DNA from: Parvibaculaceae bacterium
GTDB taxonomy: Bacteria > Pseudomonadota > Alphaproteobacteria > Parvibaculales > Parvibaculaceae
Direction: 5' to 3'
Length of the DNA stretch: 64,000 nt
Assembly: GCA_029209985.1 (NCBI GenBank)
Contig: JARGNZ010000009.1
Span: 1 to 64,000, forward strand
How positions within the stretch are numbered: position 1 is the first letter of the stretch; each line of letters begins with the position of its first letter. Below, piece after piece: positions 38,734-48,110 of the stretch. The notes beneath the pieces were generated by a model. The model did no database searches. It was given only the letters and a program-made list of their open reading frames with translations, and had not been told where the DNA came from. Made by a program: the position numbers and the translations under genes.

Positions 38734-39129
38734 ATGAGTGCACGAGAATGGATGCAATGTGGATTAGCTTTTCTGGGGCTGACGCTCTTGTTCCTATGGG
38801 GAACATGGGTGCAACAAAGCTTTGCGCTCACCATTCCCGGTGCGGTGCTGGGGCTTTTAACAATGGTGGGCCTGCTTGTGTGGCGACATCGCCCGGGCAC
38901 ACAAAGTGCGGTAGCGCTTGACCACACCGCCGATACCTTGCTGGCTCACATGAATTTGTTTTTTGTGCCCGCCGGTGTGGGCGTCATGGCGCACCTTGCT
39001 TTGGTGGCGCGGGACCTGTGGCCCATCATGGCAGCGTTGGTTTTTTCCACGTTGATCGGGGTGGCAACAACGGGCCTTGTCTATCAGGCCTTGTTGAAAA
39101 AAGCTGAGAAAGGGAAGGGCGATGCTTGA
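38734..39129 (+). CDS. lrgA: CidA/LrgA family holin-like protein
   Basis: A 131-residue protein with four membrane segments. The family pattern FFVPAGVGVMAHL is present. LrgA-type proteins act with LrgB at the membrane in murein hydrolase control or in pyruvate and glycolate transport, depending on organism. Its start is 10 bases after dcd and it overlaps lrgB by 8 bases. Confidence 0.9.
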   Translation: MSAREWMQCGLAFLGLTLLFLWGTWVQQSFALTIPGAVLGLLTMVGLLVWRHRPGTQSAVALDHTADTLLAHMNLFFVPAGVGVMAHLALVARDLWPIMAALVFSTLIGVATTGLVYQALLKKAEKGKGDA

Positions 39130-39829
39130 GCTACTTTCCACATGGGGCTTGCCGGAAACAGTGTGGCTGTGCGCAACCATAGGCGCTTACCTTTTGGCCC
39201 GCAAACTCCAGCAGACTGCTGGGAATGTGCCCCTTGCAAATCCGGTTTTGCTGGCGGGTGTTCCGCTGGGGTTGGTCATCTGGATAGGTGATTTTCCATT
39301 CGTTTCCTATCAGTCCGCAGGGCAGGTGCTCCTGTTTTTGTTAGGACCAGCAACGGTGGCTTTAGCCATTCCCTTTCATCGCAACTGGCGCATTATCCGC
39401 TCGCACGGTGCTCCATTTTTAATTGCCATGGGTGCCGGTTCAGTGGCGACAGTCCTGTCCGGCCTTGCCATTGCATGGGCGCTGGGAGCTGGTCCCGATA
39501 CGCTTGCCTCTCTCGCCCCCAAAGCCGTCACAACACCGATTGCCATTGGCATTGCAGAGCAAATTCACGGCATTGCCTCTTTGACAGCGGCCTTTGTCAT
39601 TTTCAGTGGGGTTATCGGGGCCATGCTGGGTGGCCCCGTGTTAACGCTATTGGGCGTGAAAGATCCTGCCGCGCGAGGGGCCGCATATGGCACCGCTGCA
39701 GGAGGCATTGGCACCGCCCAAGCTTTTCAAGAAGATCAACTTGCAGGCACATTTGCAGGCATATCGGTAACGGTGAACGGCGTTGTCACCGCAATACTTC
39801 TGCCTATTTTGTGGTGGGCTGTCATCTAG
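39122..39829 (+). CDS. lrgB: LrgB family membrane protein
   Basis: A 235-residue protein with about seven membrane segments and the LrgB signature PKAVTTPIAIGIAEQIHG followed by GTAAGGIGTAQAF. It pairs with LrgA. The 3' end overlaps the convergent radical SAM gene by 4 bases. Whether the pair moves a three- or two-carbon acid, as in the plant homologue PLGG1 or Bacillus PftAB, cannot be decided, but the nearby lutABC system would be consistent with acid traffic. Confidence 0.92.
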   Translation: MLELLSTWGLPETVWLCATIGAYLLARKLQQTAGNVPLANPVLLAGVPLGLVIWIGDFPFVSYQSAGQVLLFLLGPATVALAIPFHRNWRIIRSHGAPFLIAMGAGSVATVLSGLAIAWALGAGPDTLASLAPKAVTTPIAIGIAEQIHGIASLTAAFVIFSGVIGAMLGGPVLTLLGVKDPAARGAAYGTAAGGIGTAQAFQEDQLAGTFAGISVTVNGVVTAILLPILWWAVI

Positions 39830-40803
39830 CCGCTACAAGAGCCGCCGCCTAAAACACAGAACCGAGCGCAATGGGCATGGTTGAGTGAAATTGGTTCTGC
39901 GGCTTCTTCAAGGCTGGCTCCCAGATCAAACCGATCGTCATAGGGAAGCAGTGTGCAGGCTGCGACAGAGGCGTGGCCCGCCCCTTTGCGTTTCACCACC
40001 ATTCGGCTTGTCGCACACATCACACTGCTGGGTTCAACATCCAAAATCCCCCAACAGGCTGTAGTAATTTCCGGCACGTCTTGGGTGTCATCCATTTCAG
40101 GAAACAGCACTAAATCCGTTGCATTGTCCGCATCGAGGTTCAGCTCTTCTGTTGCAAAGAGTTCTTTATATCCCGCTCGTGCCTCATCTTCGGCTTCATG
40201 CCAGCAAGTGCGTCCTGCAATGTCGAGCGAAAACCCATGGGCCGAAAGCCATCGCAGGCCAACCATTGCTTTGGCAAAAGACCCGGCCCCTCGTTCTTGG
40301 TCATGTAGGTCGGCACTATAATGATCTAAACTGACCCGCATGGTGAGTTGGTCGCCGTAGCGTTCTTTGAGGGTAAGCAGCCCCGCCTTCACTTTGGGGC
40401 GCATCATGGGGGCCATGGCATTGGTCAGCATGAGCACTCTAAAACCCCGTGCCAATGTTTCATCGAGAATAGGGAGCATGTCGGGGTTCATAAAGGGCTC
40501 CCCGCCAGTAAAACCAATCTCTTCTGTGCCTAAAGTGTTGGTCGCAATTTCGTCAAGGTAGCCCAGCACATCTGCGGTGGATAAATAGACCAGCCGGTCA
40601 TTCGTCGGGCTCGACAAAATGTAACAATTCACACATTCGATGTTGCACAAGGTGCCCGTGTTAAACCAGAGAGTTTCCAGTTTTTGCAAGGCCACATGGG
40701 CGCGCTGCTCCCCCTTAGCTGTCAGCTGAGGGTCACTAAATTTGAGAAGGCGGTGCGCATCCTCGGCCATTTGATCGGGCGTTTTGAGAGTTAGATCGGT
40801 CAT
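39826..40803 (-). CDS. Radical SAM protein of unknown function
   Basis: A 325-residue radical SAM enzyme. The 4Fe-4S motif is CNIECVNC (CxxxCxxC, near residue 53), preceded by WFNTGTLC, and the GGEPF motif follows near residue 100. The C-terminal 80 residues hold six further cysteines (CWGIL, MCATS, ACTLL, HCARFC and a terminal GGGSC) and could bind an auxiliary cluster, as in SPASM-like proteins. The substrate is unknown. It is transcribed in the same direction as the GFA and small-peptide genes upstream, with 84 bases between it and GFA. Sulfatase maturase or peptide modification are conceivable, unproven roles. Confidence 0.85.
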   Translation of the reverse strand: MTDLTLKTPDQMAEDAHRLLKFSDPQLTAKGEQRAHVALQKLETLWFNTGTLCNIECVNCYILSSPTNDRLVYLSTADVLGYLDEIATNTLGTEEIGFTGGEPFMNPDMLPILDETLARGFRVLMLTNAMAPMMRPKVKAGLLTLKERYGDQLTMRVSLDHYSADLHDQERGAGSFAKAMVGLRWLSAHGFSLDIAGRTCWHEAEDEARAGYKELFATEELNLDADNATDLVLFPEMDDTQDVPEITTACWGILDVEPSSVMCATSRMVVKRKGAGHASVAACTLLPYDDRFDLGASLEEAAEPISLNHAHCARFCVLGGGSCSG

Positions 40804-40887
40804 AGGGCCATGCTATCGCGCTTGTGAAAAAAGGGCCACTCACATTGACGCGAGCAGCCCTCATTCATTGTTTAAGTCGGTGTACGC

Positions 40888-41295
40888 TTAGCCCGGTAGG
40901 CGGTCAAAACTGGCCACCCCATCTGCAATGATATGGAAAGGCTGCTTGTCACAGGTGTAAATCGCAGCCTGCGGCCCTCCAAAAATTGCGGGATCATCAA
41001 ATGACCCAACTTTGAGCAAAATAGCGCCCGGCAATGCAGGAGAGCGGGTGCCTAGGGACGTGCCGCACTCGCCACAAAATTCACGCGTTACAGCATTTTC
41101 AATGTCTGTCCGCGTGAATTGTTTTGGCGTACCTTTGGTATAGGTGAAACCAGCTGTTGGGATAGCCATTGTCAAATTGGCAGCGCCACCGGTGATATAT
41201 TGGCACTCACGGCAATGGCATTGGCCTTTGAACAGCGCGTCTCCGCTCGCTTTATACCGAACGGCCCCGCAATAACATCCACCTTCAAAATCCAT
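40888..41295 (-). CDS. GFA/CENP-V family protein
   Basis: A 135-residue protein of the glutathione-dependent formaldehyde-activating family. Zinc-binding cysteines appear in CYCGAVRY, GQCHCRECQ and FCGECGT, so both zinc sites of the fold are intact. Most members are of unknown function; formaldehyde chemistry is shown only for a few. It lies 73 bases after the small exported peptide gene on the same strand; a 5-pair CCCTG/CAGGG stem sits just before its ribosome-binding site. Confidence 0.9.
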   Translation of the reverse strand: MDFEGGCYCGAVRYKASGDALFKGQCHCRECQYITGGAANLTMAIPTAGFTYTKGTPKQFTRTDIENAVTREFCGECGTSLGTRSPALPGAILLKVGSFDDPAIFGGPQAAIYTCDKQPFHIIADGVASFDRLPG

Positions 41296-41368
41296 TGTAG
41301 CTCTCCCTGTTTTGTTTCAGGGCCAGTCTAATGGTTTTTGAAAGGAAAAGGCTATCCCTAGTAACTGA

Positions 41369-41584
41369 CTATCTCCAGAAACCCCAGTTCCAGCTACCGG
41401 TGTATTCGTAATAAGAACCGCCACCGCTACAGGCATAAGCAGGTTGTGCGCTGAGAGCATATCCGCCAGCCGCAATCATCACGGCCATTGCGCCGCCGGC
41501 CAATTTAGCGCGCAGTGGGGTCACACCCATTGCTTTCGCTTTTTGCGCCGTTGTACGTCCCTTTTTAAGTCCCCAATGGATCAT
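41369..41584 (-). CDS. Small exported aromatic-rich peptide
   Basis: A 71-residue product starting MIHWGLKKGR with GGGAAGG 8-13 bases upstream. A basic N-terminus is followed by a hydrophobic segment (about residues 28-48) ending AQPAYA, a strong signal-peptidase site. The predicted mature part is only 20 residues, begins with Cys and is dominated by Gly, Tyr, Trp and Phe, with no acidic residue but one Glu. I do not recognise the family. A longer frame to 41836 overlaps the tRNA-side gap and lacks a start signal. Confidence 0.6.
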   Translation of the reverse strand: MIHWGLKKGRTTAQKAKAMGVTPLRAKLAGGAMAVMIAAGGYALSAQPAYACSGGGSYYEYTGSWNWGFWR

Positions 41585-41821
41585 TGTGAAACCTTCCCTA
41601 AATTTACTGTTCCAATTCAGGACAAAAGGCAGAAAAACACTGCCATTTCGTCTCATGAGCCAAAAATTGCAACTTTTATGCCGGATCCACCCGCCAGAAC
41701 TCGACCAATCTAAGACGAGAGCCAAGAACGAGAAACAGGGACGTGGAAATGCATTTTGAGTCTTGCGTAAAAGAGGCCGGGGCGCTAGTAACGGATGTCC
41801 GTGCCACCGTGCATTGATCCT

Positions 41822-41895
41822 GCGGATGTAGCTCAATGGTAGAGCAGAAGCTTCCCAAGCTTACGACGAGAGTTCGATTCTCTTCATCCGCTCCA
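41822..41895 (+). tRNA. tRNA-Gly (anticodon CCC)
   Basis: A complete 74-base tRNA with encoded CCA. The acceptor arms GCGGATG and CATCCGC pair fully, the D arm is GCTC-AATGGTA-GAGC, the anticodon loop TTCCCAA gives CCC for the GGG codon, and GAGAG-TTCGATT-CTCTT forms the T arm. The first anticodon-stem pair is a G-A mismatch. It reads against both flanking genes. Confidence 0.96.
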
Positions 41896-41940
41896 TTTTC
41901 CCACAATCAGTTTCGTTTCAGAGCGCGCTTTTCGGCGGCT

Positions 41941-44301
41941 TTACGGCTTCAGGATGGGCCAATTGGTGAGCATTTGTGCGCGCAGGCTGTGTTCTGGAAA
42001 TTCGGTTGAGAAAATCTCAAACTGGCGACGGGCCGCATCAATGTCTTGAATGCTGAAGGCATATTGAATGGCTGCCGCCTGCACTTGGGGATTGTGGGGG
42101 GCACGTTGAAGAGCATCCGCAATAAGGGTTGCCGCTTGGGCCGGCTGGCCAGCTTGTGCATAAAGTTGGGCTGCTTCAGTGCGCACCATCGCATCGTCGG
42201 GCAAGAGGACCAATGCTTTCTCCATCGCCATCAGCGCAGCAGACAATTCTCCCCGATCGCGTCTTAGGCGGGCAAGTTGCAGGTAGATGCCCGCGTCATC
42301 GCCTGCGGCGTCTAGCCCCTGCATCCAAATATCAATCGCACGCTCAGCTTGTCCCGTGAGCAAATAAAGCCGCCCGAGGCTCATCCATGCAGAGCCGAGT
42401 TTAGGATCAAAGGAGATGGCTTGCTTAAAGGCGCGTTCCACCCCGCGCACATTATTGACCGCATATCCAAAGCCCGCCAATTTCATATGACCTTCCGGGT
42501 AGTCAGCGGTGGCAAGGTATGAATCCAGCAGGGCTTTCCAGACAGCGCGCAATCGGTCGCGCGATCCTGCTTGAATGTGCATGGAGGGCGCTCCCGCCAA
42601 CAACCGTCCTGCCGCCAACCGAACCGATTGGCTCGGATCGCCTAAAAGTGGTTCGAGCAGAGTGGCTTTTTCGGCATCACTTGCCGCTGCTTGAGAAAGA
42701 ATAGCGGCTTTGCGCACCAAAGGAGACACGTCGGAAAGGGAAGCCCGTGCGAGCACTGCCGCGCGTGGGGCGTCAAGCTGCACCAGCAAGTCCAATGCAC
42801 TGGCACGAATGATGGGGGCGAGGGTAGCATCACGTGACATCTCAATCAGCGCAGGAATGACCCGCCCGTCTCCGACCCGTGCGCCAGCAAAAGCCTCTGA
42901 GAAATGAGACTTACCCCATTGCCCGTTTGGAAACCGGTTGGCAATTTCTGCAGCAGCCCACGCATTGCTCTTGTCGTCGTGGCATCCGATACAGGCATTG
43001 GGCGCCCCAGTGGTATCGCTCAAATCAGGACGAGGAACGCGGAAGCTATGGTCGCGGCGTGGGTCCACCCCCATAAAGGTGCGCTCTGGCATGTGGCAGG
43101 ACACACATTGCGCCCCCGCCGTGCCCGGCTCGTGGAAGTGATGGGAGGCATCATCATATGTTTTGCGCGGAAGGCTTGTGAAGTCAGGGTTGCCGTTCGG
43201 ATTATGGCAGGTCGCACATAATGCATTTCCTTCGGCCACAAGCGTCAAGCTATGGGGTTCATGGCAATTGGTGCAGGTCACACCTTTTGCATGCATTTTA
43301 CTTTGGACAAAGGAGCCGTAGACATAAACCTCATCCAAAATCTGCCCGTCGGAAAAATATAAGCCATCACGCAAGGTGGCTAAATTGAAGTCATTGTGAA
43401 AATCAGAATGGGGATCCCGCGATGAGGCACTCAAAGGTTCGCGTCGTGAGTGACACGCCGCACACATGCCCGATACGGCATGAGGAGAGGCCGGTGTTAA
43501 AGACGCTGGCGTGCCCGCATAAGGATCAGGTGTTGGGTTTTGAATCTCCGTTTCATAGCTTTTGGCCCATGCCACATGGCCTGACCCCGCCCCGTGGCAA
43601 CTTTCACATGCGACATTCATTTCTGACCACGTGCTTTGATAGCTGTCAGTGGCTGTGTCGTAGTTTTTTTCAAACCCGGTTGAATGGCAGTCGGCACATC
43701 GGCTGTTCCAGTTCTGATAGACACCAGTCCAATGCAATCCATCGTCTGGGGTAATGATTTGATCTGGGTAAAGATGATACCACTCTTCCCCCGCCCGGTC
43801 CCAAGCGATGCTCAGAGTTTGCAAACGCCCCGGTGCGGTCTCCAGCACATATTGTTGCAGCGGTTCTATCCCGACCACATATTTAACCGGGAAGGTTTGC
43901 GGCGTGCCTTTCGGTCCCGTGGTGGTCACCATAAAGGCATCACCGTCTCTAAAGAACCGCGTGACCTCACCAAAGTGGGTGAAGGTGATGTCGGAGAAGT
44001 CACCTTTAACCGTGTCCGTTGTGGGAAGCTTTAACGCCCAATCATGGTGAGAGCCGGTCCATGCGTCGACCTCTTCTTGATGGCACTCTTGGCAGGTGGC
44101 GGTGGATACAAAGTCACTTTTGGCGGCGGCTGGCTGAGCCCAAATCGGCTGGAGAAAAAGAAAGCTGCATACAAGCAAAACCAATGCAGTACCTAAATTT
44201 TCACCGGCTGGTTGCGCCAAGGCCTCATTTGAGGACGCAAATGCAGAGAAAACCGAATTTTTTTTTGCCAGTGAGAACAAGCGCTTACCCCTCCAAATCA
44301 C
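41941..44301 (-). CDS. Eight-haem cytochrome c with C-terminal TPR region
   Basis: A 786-residue exported protein. A membrane/signal segment lies at about residues 37-55. Eight CxxCH haem motifs follow at Cys 70, 202, 232, 280, 343, 362, 399 and 437, resembling cytochrome c554/multihaem c families. After residue 450 comes a HEAT-like helical section, then tetratricopeptide repeats (about 600-760). Such proteins move electrons in the periplasm, but the partner is unknown. No nitrite, hydroxylamine or sulfur oxidase gene is nearby. It is divergent from the arylsulfatase across an AT-rich gap. Confidence 0.85.
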   Translation of the reverse strand: MIWRGKRLFSLAKKNSVFSAFASSNEALAQPAGENLGTALVLLVCSFLFLQPIWAQPAAAKSDFVSTATCQECHQEEVDAWTGSHHDWALKLPTTDTVKGDFSDITFTHFGEVTRFFRDGDAFMVTTTGPKGTPQTFPVKYVVGIEPLQQYVLETAPGRLQTLSIAWDRAGEEWYHLYPDQIITPDDGLHWTGVYQNWNSRCADCHSTGFEKNYDTATDSYQSTWSEMNVACESCHGAGSGHVAWAKSYETEIQNPTPDPYAGTPASLTPASPHAVSGMCAACHSRREPLSASSRDPHSDFHNDFNLATLRDGLYFSDGQILDEVYVYGSFVQSKMHAKGVTCTNCHEPHSLTLVAEGNALCATCHNPNGNPDFTSLPRKTYDDASHHFHEPGTAGAQCVSCHMPERTFMGVDPRRDHSFRVPRPDLSDTTGAPNACIGCHDDKSNAWAAAEIANRFPNGQWGKSHFSEAFAGARVGDGRVIPALIEMSRDATLAPIIRASALDLLVQLDAPRAAVLARASLSDVSPLVRKAAILSQAAASDAEKATLLEPLLGDPSQSVRLAAGRLLAGAPSMHIQAGSRDRLRAVWKALLDSYLATADYPEGHMKLAGFGYAVNNVRGVERAFKQAISFDPKLGSAWMSLGRLYLLTGQAERAIDIWMQGLDAAGDDAGIYLQLARLRRDRGELSAALMAMEKALVLLPDDAMVRTEAAQLYAQAGQPAQAATLIADALQRAPHNPQVQAAAIQYAFSIQDIDAARRQFEIFSTEFPEHSLRAQMLTNWPILKP

Positions 44302-44442
44302 CCACAGGTATCACGTGCATGGGTGAGATCGGTTTTATTTTCACCAATATAACGCTAATATCTCACTAAGTTACACAGCTAACTTGTTGAAATAACTCAA
44401 ATAAATTAGCTTTATCAATAATATGAATAGTAGGAGGGGCAA

Positions 44443-46014
44443 ATGATCAAGATTTTGAGTAAAGCAACCAGCTTGCTCGTTGCGACCTGCGCAATGGGCT
44501 TGGCGTTGATGGGCACAGCTCACGCGGCAAAGAAGCCGAACATTCTCGTGATTATGGGGGATGACATTGGCATTACAAATATTAGCGCCTATAGCCGTGG
44601 TTTGATGGGGTACAAAACGCCAAACATCGACCGTATCGCAGCTGAAGGCATGATGTTCACAGACTCATACGGAGAGCAAAGCTGTACAGCCGCGCGCTCC
44701 GCGTTCATCACGGGACAGCATCCTTTACGTACTGGTCTCACGAAAGTCGGCTTGCCGGGCGCTGAAAAAGGCATTCAAGCCAGCGACCCAACCTTGGCGG
44801 AGATGATTAAACCGCTGGGCTATGCAACCGGCCAATTTGGTAAAAACCACCTTGGCGATAAGGATGAGTTCCTACCAACCAACCATGGTTTTGATGAATT
44901 CTTTGGCAATCTGTATCACTTGAATGCAGAAGAAGAGCCAGAGCATGAGGACTACCCGCAGACCCCAGGGTTTCGCGAGAAAATGGGACCTCGTGGTGTC
45001 ATCCATGCCTATGCAGATGGGCGTGTTGAAGACACAGGCGCGTTGACACGCAAGCGGATGGAAACCGTTGACGAAGAAACAGTGAGTGCCGCCCTCAAGT
45101 TTATGGATAAGTCTGTAGACAATGATAAGCCGTTTCTTGTTTGGTATAATTCAACCCGTATGCACTTTCGGACGCACACCAAGCCAGAATCTATGGGTCG
45201 GTCAGGCCAAGGTTTCTACAATGACGCGATGTTGGAACATGATGACCATGTAGGCCAACTTCTCGACAAATTGGACGAGCTGGGCATCACCGAAAATACC
45301 ATCGTTCTGTATACAACAGATAATGGCCCTCACTTTAATACGTGGCCAGATGCTGCGATCACACCGTTCCGCAGTGAGAAAAACACCAATTGGGAAGGCG
45401 GCTTTCGCGTTCCAATGATGGTGCGGTGGCCGGGTAATGTGAAACCGGGAACCATTTCCAACACAATCATTTCTCACCTTGATTGGACACCAACCTTCAT
45501 GGCTGTTGCCGGTGACGCCAACATCAAAAAAGATTTGCTTCAAGGTAAAAAAATTGGTGACACAACCTATAAAGCCATGTTGGACGGGTATAACTTTGTA
45601 CCTTACCTAAAAGGCGAAGCGAAAGCGGGACCTCGTAACGAGTTCTTCTATTTTAGCGATGACGGCAAGCCTGTCGGTGTCCGTGTGGGTGATTGGAAAA
45701 CAGTGTTTGCAGAGCAGCGGGCCCGTCGCTTTGATGTATGGCGGGAGCCGTTCGTCTTCTTGCGTATCCCAAAACTCTTCAATCTGCGCCGGGACCCCTT
45801 CGAGCGGGCTGATACGGATTCCAATGCCTATAATGAATGGTGGGCAGATCGTGGTCCCCGTATTTTCCAAGGGGCAGGGGCCTTACGTCAATTCCTCAGC
45901 ACCTTTGTGGCCTATCCACCAAGTCAGCGTCCAGCTTCTTTCACCATTGATCAGGATTTTGAGAAGTTTATGACCATGCTGGAAGCCAATGCTGCAGCTC
46001 AGAAAAAACAATAA
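44443..46014 (+). CDS. Exported arylsulfatase
   Basis: A 523-residue sulfatase with a signal peptide ending in AHA near residue 28. The metal site opens with MGDDIG (Asp40 and Asp41), and the formylglycine motif is CTAAR (Cys81), so maturation of this Cys is required. Conserved FGKNHLGD and TTDNGPH complete the active site. It removes sulfate from organic esters in the periplasm; the substrate is not evident. AGGAGGGG precedes the ATG. No dedicated maturase is adjacent. Confidence 0.93.
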   Translation: MIKILSKATSLLVATCAMGLALMGTAHAAKKPNILVIMGDDIGITNISAYSRGLMGYKTPNIDRIAAEGMMFTDSYGEQSCTAARSAFITGQHPLRTGLTKVGLPGAEKGIQASDPTLAEMIKPLGYATGQFGKNHLGDKDEFLPTNHGFDEFFGNLYHLNAEEEPEHEDYPQTPGFREKMGPRGVIHAYADGRVEDTGALTRKRMETVDEETVSAALKFMDKSVDNDKPFLVWYNSTRMHFRTHTKPESMGRSGQGFYNDAMLEHDDHVGQLLDKLDELGITENTIVLYTTDNGPHFNTWPDAAITPFRSEKNTNWEGGFRVPMMVRWPGNVKPGTISNTIISHLDWTPTFMAVAGDANIKKDLLQGKKIGDTTYKAMLDGYNFVPYLKGEAKAGPRNEFFYFSDDGKPVGVRVGDWKTVFAEQRARRFDVWREPFVFLRIPKLFNLRRDPFERADTDSNAYNEWWADRGPRIFQGAGALRQFLSTFVAYPPSQRPASFTIDQDFEKFMTMLEANAAAQKKQ

Positions 46015-46029
46015 GGCGGGTTAGCCGGG

Positions 46030-46066
46030 TGCCCCCGTTCAACACAGTTGGACGGGGGCATTTCTT
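46030..46066 (+). terminator. Intrinsic terminator after the arylsulfatase gene
   Basis: TGCCCCCGTTCAA pairs with TTGGACGGGGGCA (one G-T wobble) around CACAG and is followed by TTTCTT. It marks the boundary before the moxR/bat operon. Confidence 0.93.
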
Positions 46067-46128
46067 ATGTCACGATATGTGATCCACATTCAAAATCAAT
46101 CAAAGCAGCTCCCCTGAAAGTAGCTCCC

Positions 46129-47094
46129 ATGGACGCCAGAGACGCCTTTCATTCCATTGAGAAAAACCTCAATGCCGCCATCATTGGCCAAGAAGAATTG
46201 GTCCATTTCCTGTTGATCGCCTTGCTGGCGAACGGAAATGTTTTGTTGGAAGGCTTGCCGGGAACCGCCAAAACCCGTGCAATCAAAGTGCTCGCAAGCG
46301 CCTTATCAGCGGATTTAGGGCGCATACAGTTTACGCCAGACCTCTTGCCGTCCGATGTGACGGGCACAGAGATTTACCGAGATGAGGGGCAGGGGAGTCA
46401 ATTGACGTTTCAGCCCGGCCCTCTTTTCAACAATCTTGTTCTGGCAGATGAGATCAACCGTGCGCCCGCTAAGGTGCAGTCCGCTCTCTTAGAAGCCATG
46501 GGCGAGCGGCAGGTCACGGTCGCGGGCAAAACATATCCACTGCCTGAGCTTTTCATGGTGCTCGCCACACAAAACCCCATTGAGCAAGAGGGCACCTATC
46601 CGTTGCCCGAAGCGCAAATGGACCGCTTTCTGCTGAAAGTGTCATTAGGTTATCCAGACTTTGAGGGTGAACTCAAAATCATTGCACTGATGCGCGAGGA
46701 AGAAGCCGGCGCATCCTTTGTGCCAGATACAATCGTGACCGAACAAGCTGTCTTCGATGCCCGTGCAGACGTGCATACGGTCCACGTATCGCCCAATGTT
46801 GATCACTATATCGCCGCTCTCATCATGGCAACGAGGGACAAAGCCCGTCAAAACGCAAAACTACAAAACTGGATAGAGGTAGGCTCCAGTCCCCGCGCAA
46901 CCATTGCATTAGACATTTGCGCCAGAGCCCATGCTTGGCTTGGAGGCCGTGATTTTGTTGACCCTGATGATGTGCGGGCAGTCGCGACGGCTGTCTTGCG
47001 GCATCGTCTGGTTTTGACCTATGAAGCCCTCGCAGATGGGGTGACACCAGATGACGCCATTTCGGAGCTATTGGCTCATGTTGCAGTCGCCTAG
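46129..47094 (+). CDS. MoxR-family AAA+ ATPase
   Basis: About 321 residues. Walker A is GLPGTAKTRA and Walker B LVLADEINRAP, with the sensor motif LATQNPIEQEGTYPLPEAQMDRF that defines MoxR proteins. MoxR ATPases act as chaperones for VWA-domain partners, which are encoded just downstream. I take the ATG at 46129; the upstream TTG at 46048 lies within a terminator stem. It heads a six-gene operon. Confidence 0.92.
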   Translation: MDARDAFHSIEKNLNAAIIGQEELVHFLLIALLANGNVLLEGLPGTAKTRAIKVLASALSADLGRIQFTPDLLPSDVTGTEIYRDEGQGSQLTFQPGPLFNNLVLADEINRAPAKVQSALLEAMGERQVTVAGKTYPLPELFMVLATQNPIEQEGTYPLPEAQMDRFLLKVSLGYPDFEGELKIIALMREEEAGASFVPDTIVTEQAVFDARADVHTVHVSPNVDHYIAALIMATRDKARQNAKLQNWIEVGSSPRATIALDICARAHAWLGGRDFVDPDDVRAVATAVLRHRLVLTYEALADGVTPDDAISELLAHVAVA

Positions 47095-47161
47095 GAACTG
47101 CATTTGAGTGCGTGATCGCGAGTGTATGTGAACTGAAGCGCAGGAAGGGAGGTAACGTCAT

Positions 47162-48103
47162 ATGGCCCAAAGTAAGACCACCCTCCAAGGTGTTTATACG
47201 AACGTGAAGGCCCTCCTTGCATTACGGTTTGAAGCCCGAGGCTTTTCCTTTCATCCGCGCCAGCTTATGCAAAACCCAATGCATGGGCGCTATGCGGCGC
47301 GTTTGCGCGGGCGCGGGCTTAATTTTGAAGAGCTGCGCCAGTATCAAATGGGGGACGATATTCGCACCATCGATTGGAAAGTAACCAATCGTATGCGCAA
47401 GCCCTTTGTCCGCTCTTACACAGAGGAGAAAGAACGCGCCGCCCTTTTGTTAGTGGACCAACGCACGCCGATGTTTTTTGGCAGTCAGCGCCAAATGAAA
47501 TCTGTAACAGCGGCCGAATGCGCAGCACTCATCGCCTGGCGCATGGTGGGCGCGGGAGACAGAGTGGGCGGTATCGTGTTTGGGGATGAGGCTTTGCAAG
47601 AGTATAAACCCCACCACCTTCAAAGTACCTTGGTTGCTTTCCTAAGGGGGATTGAAAAAAGCAACGCGGCTTTATCTCTCTCCTCTCGTGCGCCGTCACC
47701 ACGGCCCTTAGCCAATGTATTGCAAGTGGCAGGGCGTCTCGCCACGCACGACCAGCTTATTGTCTTGATAACAGATCTATCAGGCTGGGATGCCCAGTCC
47801 TATAAAAGGGTGACGCGACTTGCCCAGCATAATGATCTTGTGGTGTGCCATGTTGTGGACCCTTTGGAAAAACAGTTGCCATCTCAAGGTCAAATGCCTG
47901 TCAGCGATGGGAAACTGCAAATTGAATTGGATGCGTCAAAGTCCAAATTGCGCCAGGACTTCACGCACTCCTTTGAAACGTGGGCGCAAAGCATTTATCA
48001 AAGCTTGAGTAAACACGGTATTTCCTGCGTGCCCATCAGCACAGCCCAAGACGTTGCCCCTCAGTTGCGCCAGGCATTCGGTCCGCGCCAATCGAAGCGA
48101 TGA
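47162..48103 (+). CDS. DUF58 domain protein
   Basis: A 313-residue DUF58 protein. The signature DDIRTIDWKVTNRMRKPFVR (about residues 70-89) is followed by a VWA-like fold. DUF58 proteins accompany MoxR and VWA proteins in bat-type operons; their activity is unknown. It follows moxR by 67 bases and precedes the DUF4381 gene by 7 bases. Confidence 0.92.
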   Translation: MAQSKTTLQGVYTNVKALLALRFEARGFSFHPRQLMQNPMHGRYAARLRGRGLNFEELRQYQMGDDIRTIDWKVTNRMRKPFVRSYTEEKERAALLLVDQRTPMFFGSQRQMKSVTAAECAALIAWRMVGAGDRVGGIVFGDEALQEYKPHHLQSTLVAFLRGIEKSNAALSLSSRAPSPRPLANVLQVAGRLATHDQLIVLITDLSGWDAQSYKRVTRLAQHNDLVVCHVVDPLEKQLPSQGQMPVSDGKLQIELDASKSKLRQDFTHSFETWAQSIYQSLSKHGISCVPISTAQDVAPQLRQAFGPRQSKR

Positions 48104-48110
48104 GGGATGT

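Noticed and set aside
39826-40803. Radical SAM protein as the sulfatase maturase for 44443-46014
   Set aside because: It is shorter than known anaerobic maturases, lies over 3 kb away on the other strand, and lacks a clear full SPASM cysteine set.
46048-46128. N-terminal extension of the MoxR gene from a TTG at 46048
   Set aside because: The TTG lies inside the terminator stem of the preceding sulfatase, and the conserved protein starts at the ATG at 46129.
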